DNA of 60,233 nucleotides from Spirosoma spitsbergense DSM 19989 (GTDB lineage Bacteria > Bacteroidota > Bacteroidia > Cytophagales > Spirosomataceae): positions 1 to 60,233 of the forward strand of contig NZ_KB893563.1 in the NCBI RefSeq assembly GCF_000374085.1, given 5' to 3'. Below, one piece after another: positions 24,785 through 34,956 of the stretch. Under the pieces are notes generated by a model. That model worked only from the letters and a program-made list of their open reading frames with translations. It was not told where the DNA came from and made no database searches. A program made the position numbers and the translations under genes. Numbering within the stretch: position 1 is the first letter of the stretch; each line of letters begins with the position of its first letter.

Positions 24785-27700
24785 ATGCACTACCTTTCAA
24801 TTAACCGCAATGTATGGATCAGGATCATGAAAATCTCGAGCCTGCAAATCATGCTTGCCATTTTCCTGACGAACGTCAACTTTGCCTTCCACAGCAAAGC
24901 CCAGGAAATCCTGAACCGGCGCATCAGCATCTCGGCACAAAACCAGGATGTAGAAGTGATTATCAAGCGAATTGAAAAACTCGCCAGCGTTCAGTTCCTG
25001 TTTAGCCGGGAAATTATCCAATCCAAACGCAAGGTTACCTATCAGGCCAAAAATGAACAACTATCGCAGGTACTGGCGCAGGTTCTGACGCCCTTAAATC
25101 TGAGTTACGAAGTAGTGGGTCAGCAAATCGTGCTGAAAAGGGAGGCAACTACGGCCATTCCGAATCAGCAAACCACCAGTAATGCACAAATGGAAGCGGC
25201 CCAGGATCGACAGATTACGGGCCGGGTTATTGGCGAAGATGGACAGGGCATACCTGGGGTAAACATTCAGATAAAATCCACGACGCGTGGCACAACCAGC
25301 GATGTGACTGGCAATTACCGGCTCAATGTTCCCGAACAGGCTGGTAACATACTGGTCTTCTCTTACATCGGCTACGTCACCCAGGAGGTACCCATCAGTA
25401 CGCAGTCAACGATTAATACCACGCTGATCGTCGACAATAAAACCCTCAACGAAGTAGTCGTGGTGGGATATGGTACGCAGAAGAAACGGGATATCACCGG
25501 GTCGGTCGTTTCCGTTAGCGAAGAAACACTAAAGGAAGTGCCTGCCCCTAACCTGGTTAACCAGTTGAAAGGCCGTGCTGCCGGGGTTACAGTTGTCAGC
25601 AACGGCTCGACACCAGGATCGCAGGGCTCAATTCGTATCCGGGGTAACCGTACGCTAACCAGTGGTCAGGGATCGGCGAGCGATGGCCTCGATGGCCCAC
25701 TGGTTGTAGTGGATGGTATTCCCTTCGGTGGCCTCAATGATATTAATCCGGATGACATTGCCAGCCTCGAAATTCTGAAAGATGCCTCGGCCACAGCTAT
25801 TTACGGTTCTCGAGGTGCGGGCGGGGTAATCCTGGTTACCACCAAGCGAGGAAAAATAGGAAAGCCCGTACTGAGCTACGATGGGTACCACGGCATAACC
25901 AGTGTTATGGGGAAGTACAACGTGATGAATGGTCCGGAATATGCGCAGTTCAAACAGGATGCCGCCAAGTACAACCGTACGGCTCCCGGAACCACCGCCT
26001 ACCCGCTTACCGCAAAGGAACAGGAAGCACTGGCCGCCGGTGTTTCTACCGACTGGCAGGGTTTGATTTACAAACCCGGCTTTAACACCAATCACCAGTT
26101 GGGTTTGCAGGGTGGGGTCGAAAATACGCAGTACTCCTTCGGGCTTGGTTATTTCAATGAAACGGGTATTATCCCCAGCCAGAAATTCGAACGGTATACT
26201 ATACGGGCCACTATCGATCAGCGGTTTGGCAAAAACATCAAGGTTGGTTTGAACACCATTAACACCCTGACCTACCAGAACACGCCCGGTGGCGGTGGTA
26301 TACCGGGTGGTTTGGTTCGGTTAACGCCACTGGCTTCTCCGTATAGTGCCGACGGCTCCGTAAACCTGTTTCCATCGGAAGGCTCAATCGATGCGGCCGG
26401 GATAAGCCCCCTGACAATCATCACCAAAAAAGATTCGTATCTGGGACGCACGCGGTCTATACGGACGTTCAACAGTCTGTATGCGGAGGTGAATATCCTG
26501 CCCGGCCTGCGATACCGGTTCAATGCCGGTTTGAACTTCAGCCAGTCGAACTACAATGGGTATGGTGGTCCGCTCACCTACTTTAATCAGGCTACGGTTC
26601 AGTCGTCGTCCAATGCCGAGATCAGTAATACGGAGTATTGGGACATCAACCTTCAGCACCTGCTGTATTATGACAAAGTCGTCGGCAAGCACAAAATAGG
26701 GTTCACCGGATTGTATGAAGTCACACAAAACCACTCGCTGGGAAGCCGGTTTACGGTAACCGGAGTGCCCGCCGACTACATCAAAACGTCCAACTTCTCG
26801 CTGGCATCTGGTACGCCCCTGGCCAACTCGGATTTTGGCAACTCGTTTGCCGAAACCGGCTTGCTGTCTTACATGGGTCGGGTCAATTACAGCTTCAATG
26901 ACCGTTACCTGCTAACGTTAACGCTGCGCCGGGATGGTTCGTCCACGTTGTCACCACAAAACCGATACTTTAACTACCCTGCCGTAGGTGCTGGCTGGAA
27001 TATTATCGATGAGCCATTCATGAAAAGTATTCCTGCCATATCGAACCTGAAACTGAGAGGTGGCTGGGGTATCTCCGGAAACAGAAACGTAGGAGCCTAC
27101 TCTACCCTGGGTGCTTTATCGGCAGGTTATTACAATTTCGGACTTGGCACCGCCGGTCAGCAACTGGCCTACACCGTTACCAGCCTGCCTGCTTCCGACC
27201 TTGGCTGGCAGTCAACGTCACAAGTTGATATCGGGGTTGATTTTGGTTTCCTGAATAACCGCATCACGGGTACGGTCGACTGGTATTTACAGAAAACCAA
27301 AGATATTCTGTTGTCTGTTCCGCTGCCCCCCAGCAATGGTGCCGGTTCGACGCTGAAGAACCTGGGAAAAACAGAAGGCCGGGGCCTTGAAACATCGCTG
27401 ACGTTTGATATTTTCAGAAAGCCCGGTGGATTCAACTGGAGTGCCGACCTGATTTATTTCTTTAACCGGGAAAAAATCACCCAGCTCACAACCCCAACCG
27501 AACAGTCGAACGTGGGAGCTGGCTGGTTTGTTGGACAACCCCTTTCGGTCATCTACGACTACAACAAGATTGGTATCTGGCAAACATCCGATCAGCCGGA
27601 CATAACCCGGCAAACCTCGCCACTGCAATTTCCCGAACAAATCAGAGTTCAGGATGTCAACGGCGATAATAAAATTGACCCGGCCGACCGGCAGATACTG

Positions 27701-28282
27701 GGCAATTTCCAGCCCAATTGGGAAGGAGGCCTTACCAACCGGTTTACGTTCAAAAACTTCGATGCCTCTATCGTAACCTTCGCCCGGATGGGGATGAAAG
27801 TCGTTGTTCCTTACCTGACGGGTAACTCGACTGGTTCGGGCGGGTTCGCGTTCTTCAACCAGGGCCGGGTAAACCAGGTGAAAACAGACTACTGGACCGA
27901 TTCCAACCCAACCAACGCTTTCCCGGCACCGGATGCCGGTGGCGCTGTTCAATGGTTCGGATCGACCCTGGGCTATTATGACGGTTCGTTCGTCAAAATA
28001 AGAAGCATCAACCTGGGCTACACCTTTACCAGCCAGTTGCTCAAGAAAGTGGGTGCCAGCTCGGCCCGGCTCTATTTCAATGCAACTAACCCGCTCATCC
28101 TGTATTCGCCGTTGGTAAGCCAGAATCTGGCTGTTGACCCAGAAGGAAACAGCTATGCCAGTGGTCAGTCGACGCTTAATGACCAGTCGGGAAACCGGGC
28201 AACCCCTGAGCGCCAAATCGCCGTAAACCTCAACAACCCGCCTATCCGGCAATTCACATTCGGCGTAAATCTCAAATTCTAA
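24785..28282 (+). CDS. susC: SusC/RagA-type TonB-dependent transporter with STN domain
   Basis: 1165 residues. After the signal sequence (about 1-40, ending FHSKAQ) come an STN domain (about 47-125, ISISAQNQDVEVIIKRIEKL...QIVLKR), a carboxypeptidase-D-like regulatory domain (about 143-220, ITGRVIGEDGQGIPGVNIQI) and the SusC signature VVVGYGTQKKRDITGSV. The plug and the 22-strand barrel follow, ending in FTFGVNLKF with a terminal Phe. It imports xylo-oligosaccharides across the outer membrane with SusD as lid. The STN domain links it to the upstream FecR/sigma pair. It is the only SusC in this window although the locus encodes about 14 hydrolases and esterases. Confidence 0.96.
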   Translation: MHYLSINRNVWIRIMKISSLQIMLAIFLTNVNFAFHSKAQEILNRRISISAQNQDVEVIIKRIEKLASVQFLFSREIIQSKRKVTYQAKNEQLSQVLAQVLTPLNLSYEVVGQQIVLKREATTAIPNQQTTSNAQMEAAQDRQITGRVIGEDGQGIPGVNIQIKSTTRGTTSDVTGNYRLNVPEQAGNILVFSYIGYVTQEVPISTQSTINTTLIVDNKTLNEVVVVGYGTQKKRDITGSVVSVSEETLKEVPAPNLVNQLKGRAAGVTVVSNGSTPGSQGSIRIRGNRTLTSGQGSASDGLDGPLVVVDGIPFGGLNDINPDDIASLEILKDASATAIYGSRGAGGVILVTTKRGKIGKPVLSYDGYHGITSVMGKYNVMNGPEYAQFKQDAAKYNRTAPGTTAYPLTAKEQEALAAGVSTDWQGLIYKPGFNTNHQLGLQGGVENTQYSFGLGYFNETGIIPSQKFERYTIRATIDQRFGKNIKVGLNTINTLTYQNTPGGGGIPGGLVRLTPLASPYSADGSVNLFPSEGSIDAAGISPLTIITKKDSYLGRTRSIRTFNSLYAEVNILPGLRYRFNAGLNFSQSNYNGYGGPLTYFNQATVQSSSNAEISNTEYWDINLQHLLYYDKVVGKHKIGFTGLYEVTQNHSLGSRFTVTGVPADYIKTSNFSLASGTPLANSDFGNSFAETGLLSYMGRVNYSFNDRYLLTLTLRRDGSSTLSPQNRYFNYPAVGAGWNIIDEPFMKSIPAISNLKLRGGWGISGNRNVGAYSTLGALSAGYYNFGLGTAGQQLAYTVTSLPASDLGWQSTSQVDIGVDFGFLNNRITGTVDWYLQKTKDILLSVPLPPSNGAGSTLKNLGKTEGRGLETSLTFDIFRKPGGFNWSADLIYFFNREKITQLTTPTEQSNVGAGWFVGQPLSVIYDYNKIGIWQTSDQPDITRQTSPLQFPEQIRVQDVNGDNKIDPADRQILGNFQPNWEGGLTNRFTFKNFDASIVTFARMGMKVVVPYLTGNSTGSGGFAFFNQGRVNQVKTDYWTDSNPTNAFPAPDAGGAVQWFGSTLGYYDGSFVKIRSINLGYTFTSQLLKKVGASSARLYFNATNPLILYSPLVSQNLAVDPEGNSYASGQSTLNDQSGNRATPERQIAVNLNNPPIRQFTFGVNLKF

Positions 28283-28290
28283 TTTCCGAC

Positions 28291-30111
28291 ATGAAAACGA
28301 AAACGATAAAAATTAGTCTGGTTCTCTGTCTGACCGCTTTTCTTAACTCCGGTTGCGAGAAGATTCTGGAAGAGAACCCACAGTCTCAGATTGTCCCTTC
28401 CTATTTCAACAGCCCCTCGGGTGTACTGGGTGGTATTGCCGGGGTGTATAACGACATCCGGGGGCAGTGGGGTACCGAAGGATTTACCGTTGAAATGCAG
28501 GCGGGCACCGATGATTTTTTGCAGGGTGCCAGCTCGGGCGGAGGACCTGCCTACACCTACAACGGCCTCAATGGCAGTAACTTCGGCTCGGCATGGGGCG
28601 TAGCCTTCCAGGACATCAACACCCTGAACGGCGTATTGCAATATGGTGCTACGATAGATTTGCCGGAAGCGACCCGCAAGCAGTACCTGGCTCAGGCCAA
28701 GTTCCTGCGCGGATTCTGGTACTTCTATCTAGTGCAGACCTGGGGCGATGTACCGCTAAGTACGACGTTCATTACGGTACCGTCTCAGGCAGCATCGCGG
28801 CAGCCGGTAGCGCAGGTGTATGAGCAGATTATCAAGGACCTGACCGAAGCAGCGGCCGACCTGCCCAGTACCCCAACGGCTCCATTCCTGGGTAAAGCCG
28901 CCACCAAACCCGTAGCGCAACTGCTGCTGGCCAAAGCCTACCTGACTCGTGGCTGGCTCAACAACACGGCTGCTGATTTCACGCAGGCGGCTACTATCTG
29001 TAGTGATATCATTGCTAACAAAGGGACGTACGGACTGGATTTGTGGACCGATTACGGCGATGCGTTTGTGCCCGCCAACGACTACGGTAAAGAGAGCATG
29101 TTTGTGAGCGATCACGTACTCGATCCCAAGTTTGGTTACTACACCGTGGGCGGAGCCGCTGGTGGCGGAGCCGCTCAAAACTTATCACCCTGGTTTACCA
29201 ACTGGAACTATCCGAACAACAGTGGTATCAACTCATTCGTCAATACAGCCGGTACCTTTGCCAACAGTGGCACGTCGGGTATGATTCGGGACTCGCAGTA
29301 CGGACGCCCTTACATTCGGATGCGTCCCAACAGCGACAAACAGAAAACGGGCCCTAATGTCGGCAAGAGTTATTTTCTCGATCAGGCATTCACGAATCGA
29401 AATGTTGATACACGGTTTGGCAACTCGTTCTACACGGTGTACATTTCCAATACGTCTGTTACCAACACCCCCACAGCCGCCAACAACAAACGGGGTATCG
29501 GGTACAGCACGGTGGTGGGAGCCGATACCGCCGTCTGGTTACCTGATTTCGAGGTGCCTGGTGCGCCCCAGTTCGTCGGAACCCGTCCTTTTAAGGGGAT
29601 TGTGGTACCACCCAGCCTGTGGAATAACGGAATTTTTCCGGCCCTGAAGAAATTCATGGACCCCAGCCGGGGCTCGAACTTCAATGACCCGTCAACGCGG
29701 CCTGCTGTGCTGTATCGTTTCTCGGATGTGTACCTGACAGGTGCTGAAGCGTATCTGAAAGCCGGTAATACCACCCAGGCAGCCGCTTTGATCAACGTGG
29801 TGCGCCAACGGGCTGCTTTCAAAAAAACGAACACAGCCGCTCAGAATACCGCAGCCGCCACATCCATGAACATCACGCCTGCTGATGTAACAGTCGACTT
29901 TATTCTGGATGAGCGTAGCCGCGAGTTATTCGGCGAATGGCAGCGCTGGCACGATTTGGTTCGGACTCGTTCGCTGGTACGTCGTGTACAAGCCTGGAAC
30001 CCCGAAGCAGCAGCTAACATCAAGGATTACCATATGCTGCGTCCAATTCCGCAGAACCAGATCGACCGGGTTACAGACGGGCCTGCCTTTCCACAGAATC
30101 CAGGTTATTAA
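28291..30111 (+). CDS. susD: SusD/RagB-type glycan-binding lipoprotein
   Basis: 606 residues. A lipoprotein signal with the lipobox cysteine (about C22, FLNSGCEKILEENPQS) and an acidic +2/+3 region predicts outer-membrane surface anchoring. The SusD fold is recognisable from TPR-like helices (RKQYLAQAKFLRGFWYFYLVQTWGDVPL, AQLLLAKAYLTRG) and the C-terminal RagB segment (DERSRELFGEWQRWHDLVRT, YHMLRPIPQNQIDR). It captures xylan fragments for SusC. It is 8 bp downstream of susC, and its stop codon abuts a long structured hairpin. Confidence 0.95.
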   Translation: MKTKTIKISLVLCLTAFLNSGCEKILEENPQSQIVPSYFNSPSGVLGGIAGVYNDIRGQWGTEGFTVEMQAGTDDFLQGASSGGGPAYTYNGLNGSNFGSAWGVAFQDINTLNGVLQYGATIDLPEATRKQYLAQAKFLRGFWYFYLVQTWGDVPLSTTFITVPSQAASRQPVAQVYEQIIKDLTEAAADLPSTPTAPFLGKAATKPVAQLLLAKAYLTRGWLNNTAADFTQAATICSDIIANKGTYGLDLWTDYGDAFVPANDYGKESMFVSDHVLDPKFGYYTVGGAAGGGAAQNLSPWFTNWNYPNNSGINSFVNTAGTFANSGTSGMIRDSQYGRPYIRMRPNSDKQKTGPNVGKSYFLDQAFTNRNVDTRFGNSFYTVYISNTSVTNTPTAANNKRGIGYSTVVGADTAVWLPDFEVPGAPQFVGTRPFKGIVVPPSLWNNGIFPALKKFMDPSRGSNFNDPSTRPAVLYRFSDVYLTGAEAYLKAGNTTQAAALINVVRQRAAFKKTNTAAQNTAAATSMNITPADVTVDFILDERSRELFGEWQRWHDLVRTRSLVRRVQAWNPEAAANIKDYHMLRPIPQNQIDRVTDGPAFPQNPGY

Positions 30112-30205
30112 GCCTGTTCGCAGACGCTGAAAATCAAGAAATGGGCAATGACTTCTGTTGGCATTAGTTGACGATGTCGTTGCTCATTTCTCGTTAAAAC
30201 AGGCT
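30111..30205 (+). other. extended two-part hairpin directly after susD
   Basis: The outer stem agcctgtt (30111-30118) pairs with aacaggct (30198-30205). The inner 15-nt arms 30138-30152 (gaaatgggcaatgac) and 30176-30190 (gtcgttgctcatttc) pair completely if two G-U pairs are allowed. There is no T tract. It is probably an mRNA 3' stabilising structure or processing signal. Confidence 0.55.
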
Positions 30206-30638
30206 GAGGTGATATTAGTAACAACTGTATCTGCGTGCGACTTTTGTCGATTGACCGCAAGGTTTTCCTTCAGCGTTCGTATGAATAGCTGTCCTTTCAC
30301 AGAAAAAGAATTGAATGCCGATGCTGTTGCATCTTTGGCAACATTCACTTTACAGATTGCAAGGATAAATCCCGCATATTCATTATTTTCTTATATTGCA
30401 ACCGATTGCATCGCCAGGTTGATTAGAAAGTAAATGATTCTGAGGTCTTGGGATTTGAAGGACCATTGCTCAGTATTTGTAAGCCGAAAAGAGAGTTGTG
30501 GGGTAAAATAGAGAAAGGCAACTCTTCCTCTCTTACAAGTTTGTCACTACTCCTTTCATGGGTGGTTCATCCATAAATTCAGGGCAGATTTGTACCTGGC
30601 CAATGACCTATACTAGTGATATTCCCGATAAATTTTTT
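30112..30638. other. 527-bp interval between susD and the GH95 gene
   Basis: It contains the susD 3' hairpin and the CG-centred palindrome at 30397. A 91-codon open frame at 30158-30433 overlaps both and has no family features, so I do not call it. The interval probably holds the promoter of the large hydrolase run. Confidence 0.55.
30397..30410 (+). promoter_or_regulatory. CG-centred palindrome, candidate LacI-type operator of the PUL
   Basis: tgcaaccgattgca: arms TGCAA / TTGCA around a CG-centred core, the classical shape of a LacI-family operator. It lies 229 nt before the GH95 ATG. It shares the decamer aaccgattgc with the site abutting the LacI-type gene at 12853. Confidence 0.6.
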
Positions 30639-33125
30639 ATGAGATATTTTCTCTCCTTTTTTTTACTGACGGTATCGACGGCAGGCTTTTCGCAAGACAA
30701 GCAAAACCTGAAACTCTGGTATAATCAGCCCTCCGGCAATGTTTGGGAAAATGCGCTGCCCATCGGTAATGGTCGGTTGGGAGCGATGGTGTACGGAAAC
30801 GTTGAAAAAGAAACGATTCAACTCAACGAACACACGCTGTGGTCGGGTGGCCCGAACCGGAATGACAACCCGGATGCGCTGGCAGCATTACCCGAAATAC
30901 GACGACTGATTTTTGCCGGCAAGCAAAAAGAAGCCGAGCAACTGGCCAATAAAAGCATTATCACCAAAAAGTCGAACGGGCAGATGTTTCAGCCTATGGG
31001 TAATCTTCACCTGACGTTTGCCGGACACGAAAACTACACCAATTATTACCGCGAACTGGATATTGAGCGGGCCGTTGCCAAAACGACTTACACCGTTGGC
31101 GGGGTGACCTACACCCGCGAAATACTGGCCTCTTTTCCCGACCGCGTTATCGTTATACAACTGACCGCAAATAAGTCCGGGGCTATCTCGTTTTCCGCTT
31201 CTTATTCTACCCAACACACCAACCCAGTCATTACTACATCAGACAATAACCTCTCCATTGCCAGCACCACATCTGACCACGAAGGGGTGAAAAGCGTGGT
31301 CAGATTCAAAGGCATCACCCGCATCAAAACGCAGGGCGGCAGCCTGTCCGCCAACGATACCACGCTCACGGTGAAAGGAGCCAACAGTGCTACTATCTAC
31401 GTTTCGATTGCCACCAATTTCACGAATTATCACGATGTCAGTGGCGACGAAAACCAGCGGGCAACCGCATACTTGACAAAAGCGTATCCAAAGTCATACG
31501 CGACCATACTGACACCACACGTTGCCGCTTACCAGCGCTATTTTAAGCGGGTAAAGCTGGACCTCGGCAGTTCCGGGCCGCGTTCGGCTGAGGCCGCTAA
31601 ACTCCCCACCGACGAACGGCTGAAAAACTTTCGGTCGGTCAACGATCCGCAACTGGTTACGCTGTATTACCAGTACGGCCGCTACCTGCTGATCTCGTCG
31701 TCGCAACCCGGCCGCGATGGCCTGGCGGGGCAACCGGCCAACCTGCAGGGCATCTGGAACAACAAAATGAAACCACCCTGGGATAGTAAGTACACCATCA
31801 ACATCAATGCCCAGATGAATTACTGGCCGGCCGAGAAAACCAACCTGCCCGAACTGCACGAGCCGTTTTTGCAGATGGTCCGGGACATGTCGGAGACGGG
31901 GCAGGAAACGGCGCGGGTCATGTATGGCGCACGCGGTTGGATGGCCCACCACAACACCGACATCTGGCGGGCTACCGGGGCCATCGACGGCGCTTTTTGG
32001 GGCATGTGGATTGCCGGGGGCGGCTGGACCAGCCAACACCTCTGGGAGCATTACCTGTACAGTGGCGACAAAGCCTATCTGGCCTCCGTCTACCCAATCC
32101 TGAAAGGGGCCGCCCTGTTTTATGCCGACTTTCTGGTCGAGCACCCGAAATACCACTGGCTGGTCGTTAATCCCGGCAGCTCGCCCGAGAATGCGCCCAA
32201 AGCGCACGGTGGTTCTTCCCTGGATGCGGGTACCACGATGGATAATCAGATTGCGTTCGATGTGTTCAGCACCACAATACGGGCTGCTGAACTGCTGAAA
32301 AAAGACGTAGCTTTTGTGGATACGCTCAAGCAAATGCGCGGTAAGCTACCGCCCATGCACATTGGCCATTTTGGGCAGTTGCAGGAGTGGCTCGATGATG
32401 TGGATGACCCGGATGATCACCACCGGCACGTATCGCACCTCTACGGATTATTCCCAGCCAACCAGATCTCCGCCTACCGCACGCCGGACCTGTTCAACGC
32501 AGCCCGCACAACGCTGACGCACCGGGGCGACGTATCGACCGGGTGGAGTATGGGCTGGAAAGTGAACTGGTGGGCCCGCCTGCAGGACGGTAACCACGCC
32601 TACACGCTAATACAAAACCAGCTTACCCCGCTGGGCGTGACCAAAGATGGGGGTGGCACCTACAACAACCTGTTCGATGCGCACCCGCCGTTCCAGATCG
32701 ATGGTAACTTCGGCTGTACGTCGGGCATTACCGAAATGCTGATGCAGAGTGCCGATGGGGCCATTCATCTGTTACCCGCCCTGCCCGATGTCTGGCCAAC
32801 GGGCAGCATCAGCGGTCTGCGGGCCATTGGTGGTTTTGAGGTGGTCAATATGGAATGGAAAGGAAGCAAACTAACGAAGGTCACCGTCCGCTCGAACCTG
32901 GGCGGGAACCTCCGGTTACGGGTGCCTAATGCGTTGAAATCGGACAGTAGTATTGCGCTCAAAAAAGCATCGGGCCAAAACGATAATCCATTTTACTGGC
33001 AGGAAGATATACCGGCTCCCATTACTGCCCCCAACGTCAATCCGACTGCCATTAGCCTGAAGGAAACGATACTTTATGATTTGGCTACGCAACCCGGCAA
33101 GGTGTATACGCTGGTGGCCCAATAA
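30639..33125 (+). CDS. GH95 alpha-L-fucosidase / alpha-L-galactosidase
   Basis: 828 residues from the ATG at 30639 ([19 protein letters not shown], a signal peptide); the open frame from 30558 adds 27 unrelated residues. The N-terminal beta domain starts [28 protein letters not shown] and [15 protein letters not shown]. The (alpha/alpha)6 barrel carries [18 protein letters not shown], the likely general acid E517 in GSSPENAPK, and [18 protein letters not shown]95 enzymes are inverting 1,2-alpha-L-fucosidases. In xylan loci of Bacteroides some act on L-galactose side chains of complex glucuronoarabinoxylan, which fits here better. It is the first gene of the long hydrolase run. Confidence 0.93.
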   Translation: MRYFLSFFLLTVSTAGFSQDKQNLKLWYNQPSGNVWENALPIGNGRLGAMVYGNVEKETIQLNEHTLWSGGPNRNDNPDALAALPEIRRLIFAGKQKEAEQLANKSIITKKSNGQMFQPMGNLHLTFAGHENYTNYYRELDIERAVAKTTYTVGGVTYTREILASFPDRVIVIQLTANKSGAISFSASYSTQHTNPVITTSDNNLSIASTTSDHEGVKSVVRFKGITRIKTQGGSLSANDTTLTVKGANSATIYVSIATNFTNYHDVSGDENQRATAYLTKAYPKSYATILTPHVAAYQRYFKRVKLDLGSSGPRSAEAAKLPTDERLKNFRSVNDPQLVTLYYQYGRYLLISSSQPGRDGLAGQPANLQGIWNNKMKPPWDSKYTININAQMNYWPAEKTNLPELHEPFLQMVRDMSETGQETARVMYGARGWMAHHNTDIWRATGAIDGAFWGMWIAGGGWTSQHLWEHYLYSGDKAYLASVYPILKGAALFYADFLVEHPKYHWLVVNPGSSPENAPKAHGGSSLDAGTTMDNQIAFDVFSTTIRAAELLKKDVAFVDTLKQMRGKLPPMHIGHFGQLQEWLDDVDDPDDHHRHVSHLYGLFPANQISAYRTPDLFNAARTTLTHRGDVSTGWSMGWKVNWWARLQDGNHAYTLIQNQLTPLGVTKDGGGTYNNLFDAHPPFQIDGNFGCTSGITEMLMQSADGAIHLLPALPDVWPTGSISGLRAIGGFEVVNMEWKGSKLTKVTVRSNLGGNLRLRVPNALKSDSSIALKKASGQNDNPFYWQEDIPAPITAPNVNPTAISLKETILYDLATQPGKVYTLVAQ

Positions 33126-33157
33126 TCGAATGACAGCTTTTACGTTCTGATGCACTA

Positions 33158-34840
33158 ATGATAAAAAGAACCCTCGCCCCTTTTTTTGTAATCCTCGGTC
33201 TGCTGCTCACCCATACTCTTACGGCCCAGACAACGCTGGTCAACCCAATCATGACCGGTTTCTACCCCGATCCAAGCATCGTTCGGGTGGGGCCTGATTA
33301 TTATCTGGTTAACTCGACATTCTCGTATTTTCCCGGCATTCCGGTTCACCACAGCAAGGATCTGAAGAACTGGAAACAGGTTGGCAACGTAATCGACCGT
33401 CCGTCACAGATGGATTTCATGGGCGAGCGCCTGACCCGCGGGCTTTTTGCCCCCGCAATCAACTACTATAAGGGCACGTACTACGTCACCTGCACCGACA
33501 TTGACCACGACGGCAACTTTATCGTGACAGCCAAGAATCCTGCAGGTCCGTGGAGCAAACCGGTCAAACTTCCGCAAGTACAAGGCATTGACCCGTCGCT
33601 GTACTTCGACGATGCCACCGACAAGGCGTACATCATCTACAACAGCGATGCGCCCGACCGCAAGCCATTGTACCCGGGCCACCGGACCATCCGCATCTAT
33701 GAACTTGATTATAAAAATCTAAAGATTGTCGGCGACGGAAAGCAACTGGTCAATGGCGGGGTCGATCTGTCTAAAAAACCGGTCTGGATTGAGGGGCCGC
33801 ACATCATGAAGCACAACGACTGGTATTACCTCTACGCGGCCGAGGGCGGTACGTCGATGAACCATACCGAAGTGGTGTTCCGATCCAAATCAGTGTGGGG
33901 GCCTTTTGTACCCTACGAAAATAACCCAATCCTGACCCAGCGCGGACTGCCCGAAGATCGAAAGGACCCAATCACCTCGGCGGGTCACGCGCAGTTTGTG
34001 GAAGGACCGGACGGAAAGTGGTACTCAATTTTCCTGGCCGTTCGTCCCTACGAGGGTGACTATTACAATACCGGACGCGAAACGTTCATTGCACCTGTCA
34101 CCTGGAAAGATGAATGGCCCATTGTGGACCCCGCCAACAAGGTCATTTCGTACACCTATCCGGTTTCGTTCAAGGAAGTGAAGCAGGCCGGTGCCCTGCC
34201 CCAGTCAGGAAATTTTGCGTACACCCTGCGTTTTGATAAGCAGTTAGACCCGGCGCTCCTGTTCATGCGCACCGTTGACAGCAGTTCGTTCTCCCTGTCG
34301 AGACAAAAAGGCTTGACCCTAAAACTGAAGCCGGAAACCGTTATGGAACTGGGCAACCCATCATTCATTGGGAAGCGGCAACAGCACCTGTACAGCACCG
34401 CCGAAACCGAACTAACATTCTCGCCAAAGGCCGACAATGAGAAAGCCGGACTGGTCATTCTGCAGAACGAAGACCATTTTTACTACCTGTGTAAATCAAT
34501 AACGCAGGGAAAAGACGTGCTCCAACTGTATAAGAGCAAACCCAAAGAAAAGTCGATGGAACTGCTGACCGAAGTACCGCTGACGGCAAAATCCGGCAAA
34601 GTTGGTCTGCGCATTACCTCGATGGGTGGCACCTACAGCTTTGCCTATGCGCAGGATGCCAAAAACTGGAAGATGCTGAAAGATAACGTCGATGGTAAAT
34701 TCCTGAGTACCAAAGAAGCGGGCGGTTTTATCGGCTGCCTGTACGGTATGTATGCCACCTCGTCGGGGGAAGCAACCACCAACTCGGCCTCTTTCCAGTA
34801 CCTCACGTACAAAGGTGAAGACCCGATGTACAAAAAATAA
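33158..34840 (+). CDS. GH43 beta-xylosidase / alpha-L-arabinofuranosidase (first)
   Basis: 560 residues. Signal peptide MIKRTLAPFFVILGLLLTHTLTAQ. The five-bladed propeller has base D38 in FYPDPS, pKa-modulating D145 in GIDPSLYF and acid E212 in WIEGPHIMK. A C-terminal beta-sandwich (about 350-550, FAYTLRFDKQLDPALLFMRT... FSPKADNEKAGLVILQNEDHFY) is typical of long GH43 proteins that trim xylosyl or arabinosyl units. It is 32 bp downstream of GH95. Which sugar is cleaved cannot be decided from sequence. Confidence 0.93.
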   Translation: MIKRTLAPFFVILGLLLTHTLTAQTTLVNPIMTGFYPDPSIVRVGPDYYLVNSTFSYFPGIPVHHSKDLKNWKQVGNVIDRPSQMDFMGERLTRGLFAPAINYYKGTYYVTCTDIDHDGNFIVTAKNPAGPWSKPVKLPQVQGIDPSLYFDDATDKAYIIYNSDAPDRKPLYPGHRTIRIYELDYKNLKIVGDGKQLVNGGVDLSKKPVWIEGPHIMKHNDWYYLYAAEGGTSMNHTEVVFRSKSVWGPFVPYENNPILTQRGLPEDRKDPITSAGHAQFVEGPDGKWYSIFLAVRPYEGDYYNTGRETFIAPVTWKDEWPIVDPANKVISYTYPVSFKEVKQAGALPQSGNFAYTLRFDKQLDPALLFMRTVDSSSFSLSRQKGLTLKLKPETVMELGNPSFIGKRQQHLYSTAETELTFSPKADNEKAGLVILQNEDHFYYLCKSITQGKDVLQLYKSKPKEKSMELLTEVPLTAKSGKVGLRITSMGGTYSFAYAQDAKNWKMLKDNVDGKFLSTKEAGGFIGCLYGMYATSSGEATTNSASFQYLTYKGEDPMYKK

Positions 34841-34853
34841 ATATCGTTTGATT

Positions 34854-34939
34854 TTGTCATCCCGAGGAGCGAGGGATCTTAAACTATCCTAACCCCGTAG
34901 CCAGGACAACTCAAGCTCCCTCGTTCCTCGGGATGACAA
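34854..34939. repeat. REP-like intergenic inverted repeat (cccgagg type)
   Basis: 27-nt arms at 34854-34880 and 34913-34939 are inverted with two mismatches; the outer end reads ttgtcatcccgagg. Between them are 32 unpaired bases. It lies between the first GH43 and GH127 genes. This sequence family recurs in Cytophagales intergenic DNA, as far as I recognise it. Confidence 0.75.
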
Positions 34940-34956
34940 GAAAAGAATAATTATCC

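Noticed and set aside
27287..28252. 321-codon antisense frame inside susC
   Set aside because: It lies wholly opposite a confidently identified gene; long antisense frames are expected from the codon bias of GC-rich genes.
30158..30433. 91-codon open frame after susD
   Set aside because: It overlaps the extended hairpin and the LacI-type palindrome and has no family features.
31494..32333. 279-codon antisense frame inside the GH95 gene
   Set aside because: Shadow of the GH95 coding sequence; no independent domain.
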